A DNA stretch of 64,000 nt from Sphagnum compactum (taxonomy: Eukaryota > Bryophyta > Sphagnopsida > Sphagnales), in contig OZ234499.1 of NCBI GenBank assembly GCA_965153455.1, forward strand, positions 4,633,577 to 4,697,576. The letters are read 5' to 3'. Positions 1-10,222 of this stretch are shown piece after piece (positions within the stretch are counted from its first letter, which is position 1; every line of letters starts with the position of its first letter). The notes under the pieces were generated by a model that saw only the letters and a program-made list of their open reading frames with translations, searched no databases and was not told where the DNA came from. The translations under genes and the position numbers were made by a program.

Positions 1-880
1 TACAAGGTTGCTTCTTACTTTTCCATATGATTGGCGATCTACATTAAAACATACGTAGTTGTTGACTTCCAATCATGAACATTGCCTACCCAATTTACAT
101 CTAAAAAATCAACTAAGCTACTAACTCATCTACCTCCCCTTGATGGTAATAGATACTTAAATCCATTGTTGCCTTAATATACCTTAACAAATTTGGGTGG
201 TTGCAAGCTAAGGTGGCTCAATTTTTTTGAATACAATACTTCAAATAGTCCATATTTTAAGACTAAAATGGAAAAAACCTTAAAAACCCAATGTTAAATG
301 GGATTATGTGATAATTAATGAACTAAAAAAGTCCATATAAATAAAAGTTTAACCAAATTTTTTTAAAATATACATGTTAAAAAGAAAAAATTTAAATCCA
401 CCCAAAAATGATTTTGTTATGGACATTTGAAAATATGGCCATTTTAGGCCATTCAAAAATCCATAATTTTTTTATAGTTAAGTTTTCTCTAGAATTTTTT
501 TTGCATTTATGTTTTTTTTATGTTACATAATATATTAAGTCCCAATAAGATATCCCAAATAGAAACCATACACAAAAATGCATGCATATAAAAACACAAA
601 TTGACACCAATCCATATTTTTCAACTTCAAAAGTTCTTTATTATATACTTATTGTATATGTGTTGTAATTTTTTTATATACATGTATTTTTATTCAAATT
701 GACAATCTAAATCTAGCCACAAATTTAACATATTGTTGATTTAATCATGTGTTAATAGCTTGTAAATGTATGACACTCTGCAAAAAAATCGCATTGTGAA
801 ATCAAAAGTGAACCACCCTATGTTGGAACCACCTATTTGACAACACCTAGGTGAAAAGTCTAAGGTTGGTTTGAAAATCT
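1..880. other. AT-rich intergenic DNA, no gene seen
   Basis: Very AT-rich sequence with many homopolymer A and T runs and stops in all frames. I see no conserved protein segment or RNA motif. It lies downstream (in element orientation) of the copia relic that begins near position 940, so it may include the decayed 3' end or LTR of that element, but I could not find a matching direct repeat on the other side. Confidence 0.4.
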
Positions 881-939
881 ACTCACTTGATTCACAAAAA
901 TGCATATTTGGTTGGGTTTGAATGAGAAAGTTCAACTTT

Positions 940-3900
940 TCCAACCATCTTTTGGTACATCTAAAAATCCATTTTTGGAGCTCCCATGTCAAGAATCAAC
1001 TTGAGACCTAACATCATTTCTAATGATCTTGGGTTACAAGTTGCCAACCCAAATTCCTCAAGCATTTTGGTTGCATACCCCCATTAAGTCATTGTAATCC
1101 CATTTGGTTGAAATACATATTCTAGTTGGGGCAAACCAATTTTGGTGTAAAGCAGTCCATTTCAGGCTACATAAATTGAGTGTCCTATACTCAAATTGTA
1201 TTATGCATATGTTTTTATTGAAAGATGAACTTGGTTTGAACGTATAGACTTAAATATGTACATAAGACAATTGATTGTGATGTTCAATGAATAAAATTAC
1301 AAAAGTTATAGACTTTTGAAGTTGAAATTAAGAGGTGTAACATTAGCAAAATAAAATTATTGAACTGTAATTAAGGTTAATGATTAGATTTTAAACTTGT
1401 TAAGGACTTTTGGTTTTATTTAAACAATGTCATGATGAAAACAATATTGAAAAACTTTGCAACATATCAAATGAAATATTGAATTATAAACTTTTGTTCA
1501 TGATAAAAAATAGTGTTTCTTCAAAGCTTGTACCATATTTAAAACAAGGTTATTCATGTAACTGAGATTTTACATACATGTCTTGCTTAATAACCTTTAG
1601 ATGCAACAAATTTTGAATGGGAAAAAAACTTAATATTATAACTTTGATATTCCTATGCAATGTGTCACACCAAAAAATGTGACGTGTAATGTAAAAAACT
1701 TTGCAAAATGAACTTTATTGAAAAAAAAATTTATTGGAAAACTTGCATTGACCTAGTCCTAGAATTAGACTCAACAACCCTGTGTTCGTCATTTCAAATC
1801 CTTTTAAAAAATTTAACCTAATCCACTAAATTTTTTTAGTGTGGTTTCTTGTGAGATAACATCATCAACATAGAACATTAATTTTTAAAAAAATTCCCCC
1901 TCATGAAAAAGATACAAATTATCATCTACATACCTTTTTCAAGACCTTGTTTTTTAAATACTCATTAATCTTGGTATATCAAACATGAGGTGCCTATTTC
2001 AACCCATATTTACCTACATACCTTATTTTCTTTCTTGGTTTTTTAAAGCCTTCTAACTATTGCAAGTAAACTTCTTTAACAAATTCATCATTCAAAAAAT
2101 TATTTTTATATCAAGATGAAAAATTGGGTATTCATTGTGTTCAACTAAGGCTATCACTATTCGTAATGTGTTGTATTTGGCAATTAGAGCAAAAGTCTCC
2201 TTGAAATATTTTCCTTCACATTGGTGAAATCCCCAAACAACTAACTGAACCTTTTATGATGGTTCTGTCAACATGATTTTTTAAATTTGAAAACCTATTT
2301 TATGGCGATGGTTTTCTTGCTAGGAGGTAAGTCATTCAAAACCCTAAAACCCAAGTGTTATTCTTCTCAATTTAAATCATTTCTTTTTTCATGGCATCAA
2401 CCCATTCTGGCCTTTGCACTATTTCTACAAACATATCAAGTTCTATTTGTGCTTTAGAAAGACCAACCATCAAATCTTTAAAATGTCAATGGGTTTTCAC
2501 CATTCTTTTTGTGCACATTATGATCATTCCTTTTTCATTTGGTGCAATTATTCTTTCTTTATCTTGTGATCTAGGTCTAGGTAAAGTAAATTTGGTGGTT
2601 TTTTCACCACACTACAACAAAAATGTCCTTGTACACCAAGTGATTTCACTGGATTATGAGTGAATTTACTAATTATAGTGAACAAGACCTAGTGGGGAAG
2701 TAATGAAATCATTGGTCTAGTGAACAAGGACTAATGAATTGCACCCACATTTTGTAGTAGTGCCAATAAGGTTTGGAGGTAGCATGTAGTTGTTTCCTTA
2801 AAGAAATGGATAAACCTTTATGTGATGATCAATTTGTGCAATCTTGGTTGCAATATATATTTCCTTTCATGGTAGGTGAACAAAAGTAGTGACATTCTCT
2901 TCTGGAGTTTTAGTTTCAACTAATTTGAGTCTCATGTAGTCTTCATAAAAATTACATCTTTAGATACAAGAACCTTGTTAGTTTCAGGGTGGAAACATCT
3001 ATAGGCTTTAGTGGTAGTGTCATAACCTATAAAAACATGGCTTTTGAACTTGGGAAACAATATCAATTTTGGTGTGTTGAGGTGAACTAAACATTTATGC
3101 ATCAAATAATTCTAAAATGTTTAACATGAAGGACCAAGTTGTAGAGCTTTTGAAAAGGATGACTTCATTGTTAGCTTTAGTAAAAATAATGTTGGTAAAA
3201 CAAGTAGCAATATTTACAACTTCTATTGAAAGTCTAACAGGAAAATAAACATTGATTGTTGTAAACCCCTTTTGTCAACATGTAAAACAAGTTGTTTAGA
3301 AAGTAGACATTCTAGGCATTAAACAAGACTTGAATCCCTTTATCTACTAATGAATCTACGAACATAATTTATTTGAAACTCTCAAAACATACAAAACATT
3401 TCCTTTTATTTCATTTTTGATGGAAATTACAATGTTGCCCATTTTATGACTACTTGAAACTTCCCCCTTGTTGTTTCAACTCTAGTAGTTCCATCTTCTT
3501 TCTTGAATTCAATAAGCACATCACCAATCTTGGTGACATGTTTAATAGCACCACTATTGACATACCATTTTTTTTGTTGTGTTCAACAAGGTTGAGCTCA
3601 ATAACATCCATGGTTAGCTTTGGAGTTGGGTCAAGACAATCATGGAAATTGTTGATTTCATCATTGCTTCCACTCTCCAAAAAAATTATATCCTTTAACA
3701 CACATGCCCTTGGTCACACTCCACTACGTGTTTCTTGATTTCATTTGATAGCTCAACACAATTGCACATCCAATGACATGGGTTGCCACAAAAGTTACAA
3801 TTCCTTTTAGGTTTGATAATTGTGTAGTGCCTTTCCAACCATTTTCTTTGATTCGGCTGAATTTTGACCTTGTGAACAATGTTACATGGTTTGTCTTCTT

Positions 3901-4000
3901 CCCACGAATATCTTTTTTAGCTTCATCTGAAGCTCCCCCTCTTCAAGTATGACAACCCTTGAGGATTTGGTTTCACAATATCTAAGAATTTGTCTTTTTG
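940..4000 (-). mobile_element. Decayed Ty1/copia retrotransposon (gag knuckle to RT/RNase H junction)
   Basis: Read on the minus strand, the usual copia order can be followed through many stops and frameshifts. A gag CCHC zinc knuckle CNFCGNPCHWMCNC lies at 3758-3799. The aspartic protease site at about 3550-3567 reads WYVNSGAIKHVT, so the catalytic Asp of the usual D-S-G is Asn. The end of the integrase region at about 2935-3095 contains FIGYDTTTKAYRCFHPETNK. RT starts near 2400 (EWVDAMK), continues through FHLDIK (about 2110-2200), and has the catalytic YVDD at about 1860-1873. The RT to RNase H junction at about 950-1095 reads YATKMLEEFGLATCNPRS. This order (protease, integrase, RT, RNase H) defines Ty1/copia rather than Ty3/gypsy. 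No intact long ORF remains, so the copy is dead. I did not find LTRs; the limits given are those of the recognisable coding remnants plus some gag. Confidence 0.85.
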
Positions 4001-4798
4001 TAGCAATGTAAATATGCCAAAAACTAGATATGCGAAATTTCCACTTGCTATGATTGGACTACCTTTCCAACTTGGAATTTTTTAACATGTTGGTCTTTCC
4101 TTGAGCCATGACTAAGCAAACCACAACTATGCTCTTCTTCTTTTGAATTCACTACACCTTTGGTTCTCAATAACCCATTATAATACCATGAAGTGGATCG
4201 AAGATGTAGTATTTGATAAGGGAAAGTAAAGGCCAAACCTAAATAAAAAGCATTAACATCAACAACAAACAATCATCATGGCATGGAGTGACCCTCACAA
4301 CTTTAAACAAACTAAACTAACTAACAGACAACATTAATCATGGGCACATAGTGCAACAACAATATGCTAGGTGTAAGAAATAGTTCTTGTGATAATGAGC
4401 CCAAAAACCTTAAACACTCGAGAGGAACAAGAAATCATCATAGCTTCAAACCTCAAACCATTTGCAAGTTTTTAAATTCCATCTCACGGGGACAACACTT
4501 CTTTCTTTTTCTTCTTACATTGAAAACAAAGTAAGCTATCTTAACAAAGCCAAACAAGCGGGGTATGGTGTATCTACTAATAAAGGGAAACCAACATCCA
4601 ATGTACAAAGAACACCTCAATTTTCAAGAGGTTCATTATCAATGGTTTCTACAGTTTCCTGTGAAGGAATTGTCAAACCAATACCCTCTATACCTCTGTA
4701 TTCTTTGGATGTGATTGCTCAAAGTTGGGATGACTTATGAAGTCTAAAATTAAAAAATTGCCATCTGAACTTCTTCCCCTTTGATTTCCAGCATGCTG

Positions 4799-4836
<38 letters not shown>

Positions 4837-5097
4837 TTAAAATTAAAATTAAAATTCTGGACACAAATTGGGTTCTCACCGTCCACAATTGATTCTTGTG
4901 ATATAATGTAGGAACCACATCTTTTACCAGATCTGAAAAAATCAGCAAATCTGGCTTTGAAACTTCCCAATATTTGTGAATGAATTTGGGCCTTTTTGCT
5001 TCTGAATCATGCTTGGTACTGACTCCTGAGACTCGACAAAATAGACCATGGGTGAACACAATTAACATGCAGTTTGTGTGGCAAATGGGCATGCATT
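4001..5097. other. Intergenic DNA between copia relic and XTH, no gene assigned
   Basis: Contains a (GA)n microsatellite at about 4803-4831 and several short open frames on both strands. A minus-strand stretch at about 4868-5000 has exon-like composition and a possible donor, but I recognise no family in it. The outer part near 4000-4300 may be degenerate gag or an LTR of the copia relic. Confidence 0.35.
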
Positions 5098-5133
5098 TTA
5101 GGGTTTAGGGTTTAGGTTTTAAGGTTTAGGGTT
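5098..5133 (+). repeat. Interstitial telomere-like TTTAGGG repeat
   Basis: About five imperfect copies of TTTAGGG in a row, the plant-type telomere unit. It lies about 420 bp beyond the XTH stop codon. Similar short tracts occur near 9838, 18055 and in several BRWD introns. Confidence 0.8.
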
Positions 5134-5554
5134 AGTAGAGCTTGCCTTGTTGAAGAAGGGTGAGCTACCTTGCACCCCTATATACATATATAATAAAACT
5201 GTCACAAAAATGACAAATGGACAAACAGTTTGGACATTCAGGGTTTATTCCTCACCCTGAGAAGAAGAATGAATTGCTAATAACCCTATATAACCTCTCC
5301 TATTGGAGTAAATACCTCCAACATACACTTAAGAAAGTGTCTTTTTTTTTTAATACCCATGGTGGATATAACCCTACAAATTAGAGGAGCAATGTAAGTC
5401 ATTCAGAAAATTGGTTTTAGAATAATAATAATGGGATTTTTTTAAGGCAAAAACCGAAGGTAAAAATCAATCACTAGTAGAGCTCAAATATGGAATTGCC
5501 CTTATTAATAATAATTCATCGGCCCAAGAATTAATCTCAACAACACTAAACTAA

Positions 5555-8433
5555 CTAAGCAAGCCCACCTGAGTTTTGGGCGCATTCAATGGGTGTGACA
5601 TTATGGCGTTTCGTATCTGTGCAATAGTCATATACCATGTAGTTTTGTTCAACCCATCTGAGTTTATCGATTTGATCAGCGCTTAGTATTTGATAAGCAC
5701 CTCCATCCCACCAGTTATTTGCGGCGAATGACGCGCATGGTGCGTTGGCGTCTTCAGCCATGCAGGCGTCGAGGTTGTAATTCGTGTATGTTGCTATGAA
5801 GGGCGCAGCTGCCCAATCAATCTTAACGCGCCCTCCTTGGGTCGCCCATTGGTCTCCGTTCCAAAGACTCGAGTAAATGTTCATCGGTTGGTGATCCGGG
5901 TACGCCAATCCGAGAACCTCATTATTGGTGAATAATCTGATCGGCACATTGTCAACTGAAAATCTGGGGCACCAAAAAACCCCCGCCCGAAAAAAAAAAC
6001 CCCACACAAAGACCACAATTTCAATGCTCCTGAAGAGAGATGTTAGGCTACAAAAAATTGCCCCCAAAGTCTGAAGCCCAAGAAATTTAGTGTAGAGTAA
6101 AAGCCCCAAGGTAGGGACATTCTCAAAATAAAGAGGCCTAGGATGAGTCGCGTCGAGCCCCACAAGGTCCCCCACTCATGGGCTTTACCCATCGTAAAGC
6201 ACAAGGCAAAAGATAACATGAACCTAAACATATGTAGATCACAAGGCGTAGGAAAGGAGGGTTCTTAGTTCTTAAACCCTACTCCTTAAGAGTGGGAAGG
6301 ATCTTACACCTATAAGGAATGGGGAGGGATCTTACACCTACTCCTTAAGAGTGGGAAGGATCTTACACCTATAAGGAATGGGAGGGATCTTAAACCTACT
6401 CCTTAAGAGTGGGAAGGATCTTACACCTATAAGGAATGGGAGGGATCTTACACCTACTCCTTAAGAGTGGGAAGGATCTTACACCTACAAGTAGGTGTAA
6501 GATCACTCCCACTCTTAAAACGAGTAGTGGTAACATCCCTTCTCGTTTTATAGGAAGGAATTGACCGATGAAAGAACTTGGCACATTGTCGTCAAGGGTC
6601 AAGGGTGCTTACACTATTTGCCGATGGTTCCATAGAATGCCATAAGTGTGGAAGTCGGTGGTTGGGTCGAACCATAAGAACAGACGCTGCTCACGATCGC
6701 CTGTGCCATTGGCAAACACATTGGTCTGCAGAATATATGGCTGTCCCGATAGGTTTCCCAGGAACTCAAAGTCCAATTCGTCATGGGTATCTGGAACCCC
6801 CCATGGCGAAGAAAGCTGTTTCCACCAAAAAACCCTTTGGAACTCTTTAGACTATTTGCTAGACCTCATGATGTTCTATGTGCCAATCAATAGTCACATG
6901 CATTTGAGAGAGTAGTTAGCCCTAAAAAGTGTACTAGGGTGAAGGGGCGGAATCTCTCTCAAGCGACAAATTACAGCACTATGTTGTTCAATTAGCACAA
7001 GAAAGGCAAGAAAGAGAGAGAGAGAGAGAGAGAGAAGAAACATTACATAGTAGGCTGTAACAGTGCCAGCAGAATTGTTTGGAACGAGTTTGATTTGCAT
7101 GGTGATATTCCCAAATAGGAATTGGTTTATGGATCGGAATGCAGAACCTGCACATCCATAAATCCAATTTTCCATCAAGAGTGGTTCACCCAATTCCACC
7201 CCAAGAGACAAACCGTATGCACTTATTCTAGAGCTTGCAGTTAATCAAGCACAATCTAATATCATGCTCGAAAAAAATTTAACCTTGCATCAGCAATCGA
7301 ATCAACCACAAACTAGTGAGATTAGTACTAATTCCACTAGATTAGGAAAAAGGGAGTTTTCATGATCATGTTTAATCCTCCCTAATCCATTTGGAACATT
7401 TTGTTGAGCTCGAGGGCTTTGGGTAACACACTATCATGAAATTGCAAAAATGTTCATCATCTACTTTTCATAGCTAATTTCAAACAGCATCAATATTATT
7501 AACCAGCAAGAAGATTATATTTGCAGAAATTTCAGACTCTAATAAACCCCAAGAGTTCGGTAATAGATTGTTTTTGTCAGCGCAAATTTCAGTCATGATC
7601 CGTGTATTTCCAGTTTTTATGAACGAAACATGAAACCCATTTTCTTCATGTTCAATTCTTCCCAAATTCGGTCATAATCTGTTTTGCAGTTTTAATGAAC
7701 AAAATACGAAACCCATTTCTTCACATTGTCCTCTTCTTCACAAATCCTCGAAAGGTTGCCTTTCGGTCACGATCTGCGCATTTCCAGTTCTTATGAACAA
7801 AACATGAAACCCATTTCTTCACATTCTTCTCCTCTTCACAAGTTCTCAAAAGGTTGCATTGACAATCATGATCTGTTTTGCAGTTTTTATGAACAAAATA
7901 TGGAACCCATTTCTTCACATTGTTCTCTTCTTCACAAATTCTTGCAAGGCTGCTTTTCAGTATGAATGATCTGTGCATTCCAGTAGGTGTTTGCAAAAAA
8001 TGAAACCAATTTCTTCACATGATTCTCTTCTTCACAAATTCTTGCAAGGTTGATTTCAGGTCATCATCTTTGCATTCCAGAATTTTTGAAGAAATATTTC
8101 GCATTCCCATCACATTGAAGTTTGAGAGAATTATATTGATTGGGTTCCAATAAATTCAAGCATTGAACAAAAACAAGAAGAAGTAGTACCTGATGTGTTG
8201 TCGAGTTTGAGCTCCAGGATTTGGTCATTGTCAAGCAGAGCTGTGTGATCTGGAGCCCAAGTGATGTTGAAATCCTTTGCGAATCCTTGGAGTATCTGGT
8301 GATGTTTCCCTGTTTTCTCAGATTTTGGAACCTCGATCGAGATGACAATGATGAGAAGTAGCACCACCAGTGTCACACAGAAACACCCACCAATCCGCTT
8401 CTTTGACCAAAAGTTTCTTGGCAAGAAGCTCAT
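5555..8433 (-). CDS. XTH: Xyloglucan endotransglucosylase/hydrolase (XTH), 4 exons, 318 aa
   Basis: Spliced minus-strand gene with exons 8433-8190, 7147-7047, 6815-6613 and 5963-5555 (TAG stop). All introns are GT-AG and the phases agree (957 nt). XTHs are GH16 enzymes that cut and rejoin xyloglucan in the cell wall. The catalytic motif [10 protein letters not shown] is at residues 126-135, with nucleophile Glu128 and acid/base Glu132, followed at once by the family's N-glycosylation site (NLS, residue 136). The N-terminal part FAKDFNITW, the substrate-cleft segment [14 protein letters not shown] and the C-terminal XET domain ([15 protein letters not shown]-like, with paired cysteines) are all present. 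The start is the first in-frame ATG; an in-frame TGA lies upstream at 8560-8562. Residues 17-33 are strongly hydrophobic after a basic stretch, so this is either a long signal peptide or a signal anchor. Usual length is about 280-300 aa, so the extra length is N-terminal. All three introns hold repeats. Confidence 0.93.
6080..6520 (-). repeat. R2 foldback element inside XTH intron 3 (copy 1)
   Basis: This region matches 29880-30200 in inverted orientation: shared words include ACGATGGGTAAAGCCCAT and CCTTGTGATC followed by a CATAT word. It contains inverted arms related to GGGTAAAGCCC, four copies of a 58-bp unit (about 6276-6490), and a near-perfect 28-bp hairpin at 6462-6519 with a 2-nt loop. 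It lies entirely within the 649-nt XTH intron (5964-6612) and leaves the coding exons intact. A non-autonomous foldback or MITE-like element is the likeliest explanation. Confidence 0.7.
6276..6490. repeat. 58-bp minisatellite, about 4 copies
   Basis: Tandem units built around ACTCCTTAAGAGTGGGAAGG and ACACCTATAAGGAATGGGAG. The first three copies differ by only a few bases, so expansion is recent. The array sits inside the R2 copy in XTH intron 3. Confidence 0.85.
7005..7035. repeat. (GA)n / (CT)n microsatellite in XTH intron 2
   Basis: About 13 GA units on the plus strand, hence a CT pyrimidine tract on the transcribed strand, 10-40 nt after the intron 2 donor at 7046. It is one of four long GA/CT tracts within 5 kb around this gene (others near 4803, 9208 and 9634). 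Confidence 0.9.
7600..8095. repeat. Degenerate ~105-bp tandem repeat in XTH intron 1
   Basis: About five diverged copies of a unit that contains AAACCCATTTCTTCACATT, then CTCTTCTTCACAAATTC, then TTGCAAGGTTG-like and ATGATCTGTGCATTCCAG-like words. The array occupies almost half of the 1042-nt intron 1 (7148-8189). Copies differ at many positions, so it is older than the 58-bp array in intron 3. Confidence 0.75.
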
Positions 8434-9658
8434 CTTGGTCACCAGCTGGCTACTTCTTTTCTTCACTCCAACAGACTGTGTCCTGCCAATCAATCGATAA
8501 CCTCTAAAATCCAGGTTAAGTCCACTGTTGGAATAAGATGAAGGACTTGACAAAACAGCTCAGAAAAGCAAGCTTTGCTGATGAATCTCTTTGGAATCCA
8601 AGTTTCCACTGAACATTGGAAGATGAAGGACTTGACAAAAGCTCAGAAAGTCTAGAGCTTGAATGGTGTTTTCTGGGGTGAGACTAGAAATTGGAAGTTA
8701 CAATTGAGCTGAGATGAGAAAAACCCAACTTGAGATCAGGTGTAGGTTATGGTGATTTAGGGCTGGAGATCTTCAAAGTACTTGTCTAAAAATGAAAGCT
8801 TCAGCCACAAAAACAAAACCAGGGAAGGAAAAAAAAACACCCACAAAAATAAAAAGCTCCAACCACAAAATGCAGCTTCACGAATGCAGTTAGAAGTTGC
8901 TGGGAGCTGGAACAATAGTCTCAAAACCTCACGACAGCAATGCAACCTAGAAAACTTCAAGGGCTCTGATGAGGGTTAATGTTTTGAGCTCTGTAAAACA
9001 AACTCTAGCTTACCAGATCAGCTGCTATGCTATGCTATACCATGCTATACAATGCAGGAGCTATTTTAGAAACAAAAAAACCAATCAGTTACAACAAGAC
9101 AGAGATACTGATAGGAATGGGGTGGGGGGGGGGGGGAGGGGGAGCAACTAAAAACACATGATCAGAGAGAAATGTAAAAATACCGGAAGCACTTGAAGCT
9201 CATGGAGAGGGAGGGAGAGAGAGAGAGAGAGAGAGCGCTCACATGCTGGATCCTAATGACACTGCAGTAACTATCAAAAACAAAACAAAACCAGGATCAA
9301 CAAGCACTCTTTGGAAAGCTACAAAACGGGAGCCTGGAGGGAGTTGGGTGAGAACAAAAGTGCTTGAACATGTTAAACCAAGTCCCCAACTCCTCAACAA
9401 GCTGTCTTTTTGTCTTGATACTCACTCAACAAGCTGTCTTTTTTTGTCCTTGACAGTTCCAGACAGCAATAGCTGGAGACACTACTGAAGCTGCTGCACC
9501 ACTTACAGTAATAAGTCTCCAGAACAACAATTGTATGTAAAGTACCTATGTTCTGAGCAGCAGCTCCTAAGTCAGTTTCCCAGACTACTGAGCTCTTGTG
9601 ACTATGCTTGTTTTTACAGCAACCCATCTCTCTCTCTCTATCTCTTTCTCTCTCTCTT

Positions 9659-9700
<42 letters not shown>

Positions 9701-9857
9701 CTCATCAAAGAAGTAGGTTTAGGGTTGAAACTTGTTTATTGAATTGATGACAAGTTTTAATTCTTTGTTGAATGACAACCTTTTTGTTTCTTGAATCTTG
9801 CTTGAAAGATTTAAGAGTGCAAATGTGAAAAATTGGGTTTAGGGTTTAGGGATTTGT
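8434..9857. promoter_or_regulatory. XTH upstream region with CT/GA tracts
   Basis: Sequence upstream of the XTH start codon on the minus strand. It holds an upstream in-frame stop (8560-8562), GA tracts at 9208-9232, a long TC tract at 9634-9695, a G run at 9122-9140 and a TTTAGGG pair near 9838. CT/GA tracts near starts are common in plant promoters and 5' leaders. I could not place a TATA box or a transcription start with confidence, and no second coding gene is evident. Confidence 0.35.
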
Positions 9858-10222
9858 TGGCCTTGCCTACTACCAAGAAGGCAAGGATATTGTTGTGTTT
9901 AGATTCATTATAGAGTATAGTAGCTTAAGGGATTTTTATAGGCCCCTAGGTAATAATAATTAATAATAGGTCTATTTACTTTTATATGATGATTTTTTTT
10001 TTTGAAAGATGATTTTTTTGGCTTGTGTTGAAACTTGAGATTAGTTATAATAGAGTTATAATAATAATAACTTGAAGGATTTTGGTTTCTTTTAGAGGAT
10101 TTTTTAGAAGAGTATATTTTTGCATGGGTGAAATATTTGAGTTTCCATAATTCTTCTTCTTTTTGCCTTAAGATCCTTTTTAATGTAAATTGCAAGGCCA
10201 CACAAGTGTGACACACCCCTAC
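9858..10222 (+). repeat. R1 dispersed repeat, copy 1
   Basis: About 365 bp that matches 27749-28064 along its length, including TTTAGATTCATTATAGAGTA near the start, GGCTTGTGTTGAAACT in the middle and GTGTGACACACCCC at the end. A third copy lies inverted near 30207-30400. No coding capacity. The shared ends suggest a non-autonomous transposable element. Confidence 0.85.

Noticed and set aside
4688-5092. Minus frame of 134 codons that looked like part of a HEAT-repeat protein (DLVKDVVPTLYHKN)
   Set aside because: Only one short segment looks conserved, the rest is broken by a GA microsatellite, and I found no neighbouring exons.
8434-8553. Longer XTH N terminus of 40 extra codons
   Set aside because: That extension begins with TTG, has no in-frame ATG, and is preceded by an in-frame TGA at 8560-8562; ATG at 8431-8433 is the first start.
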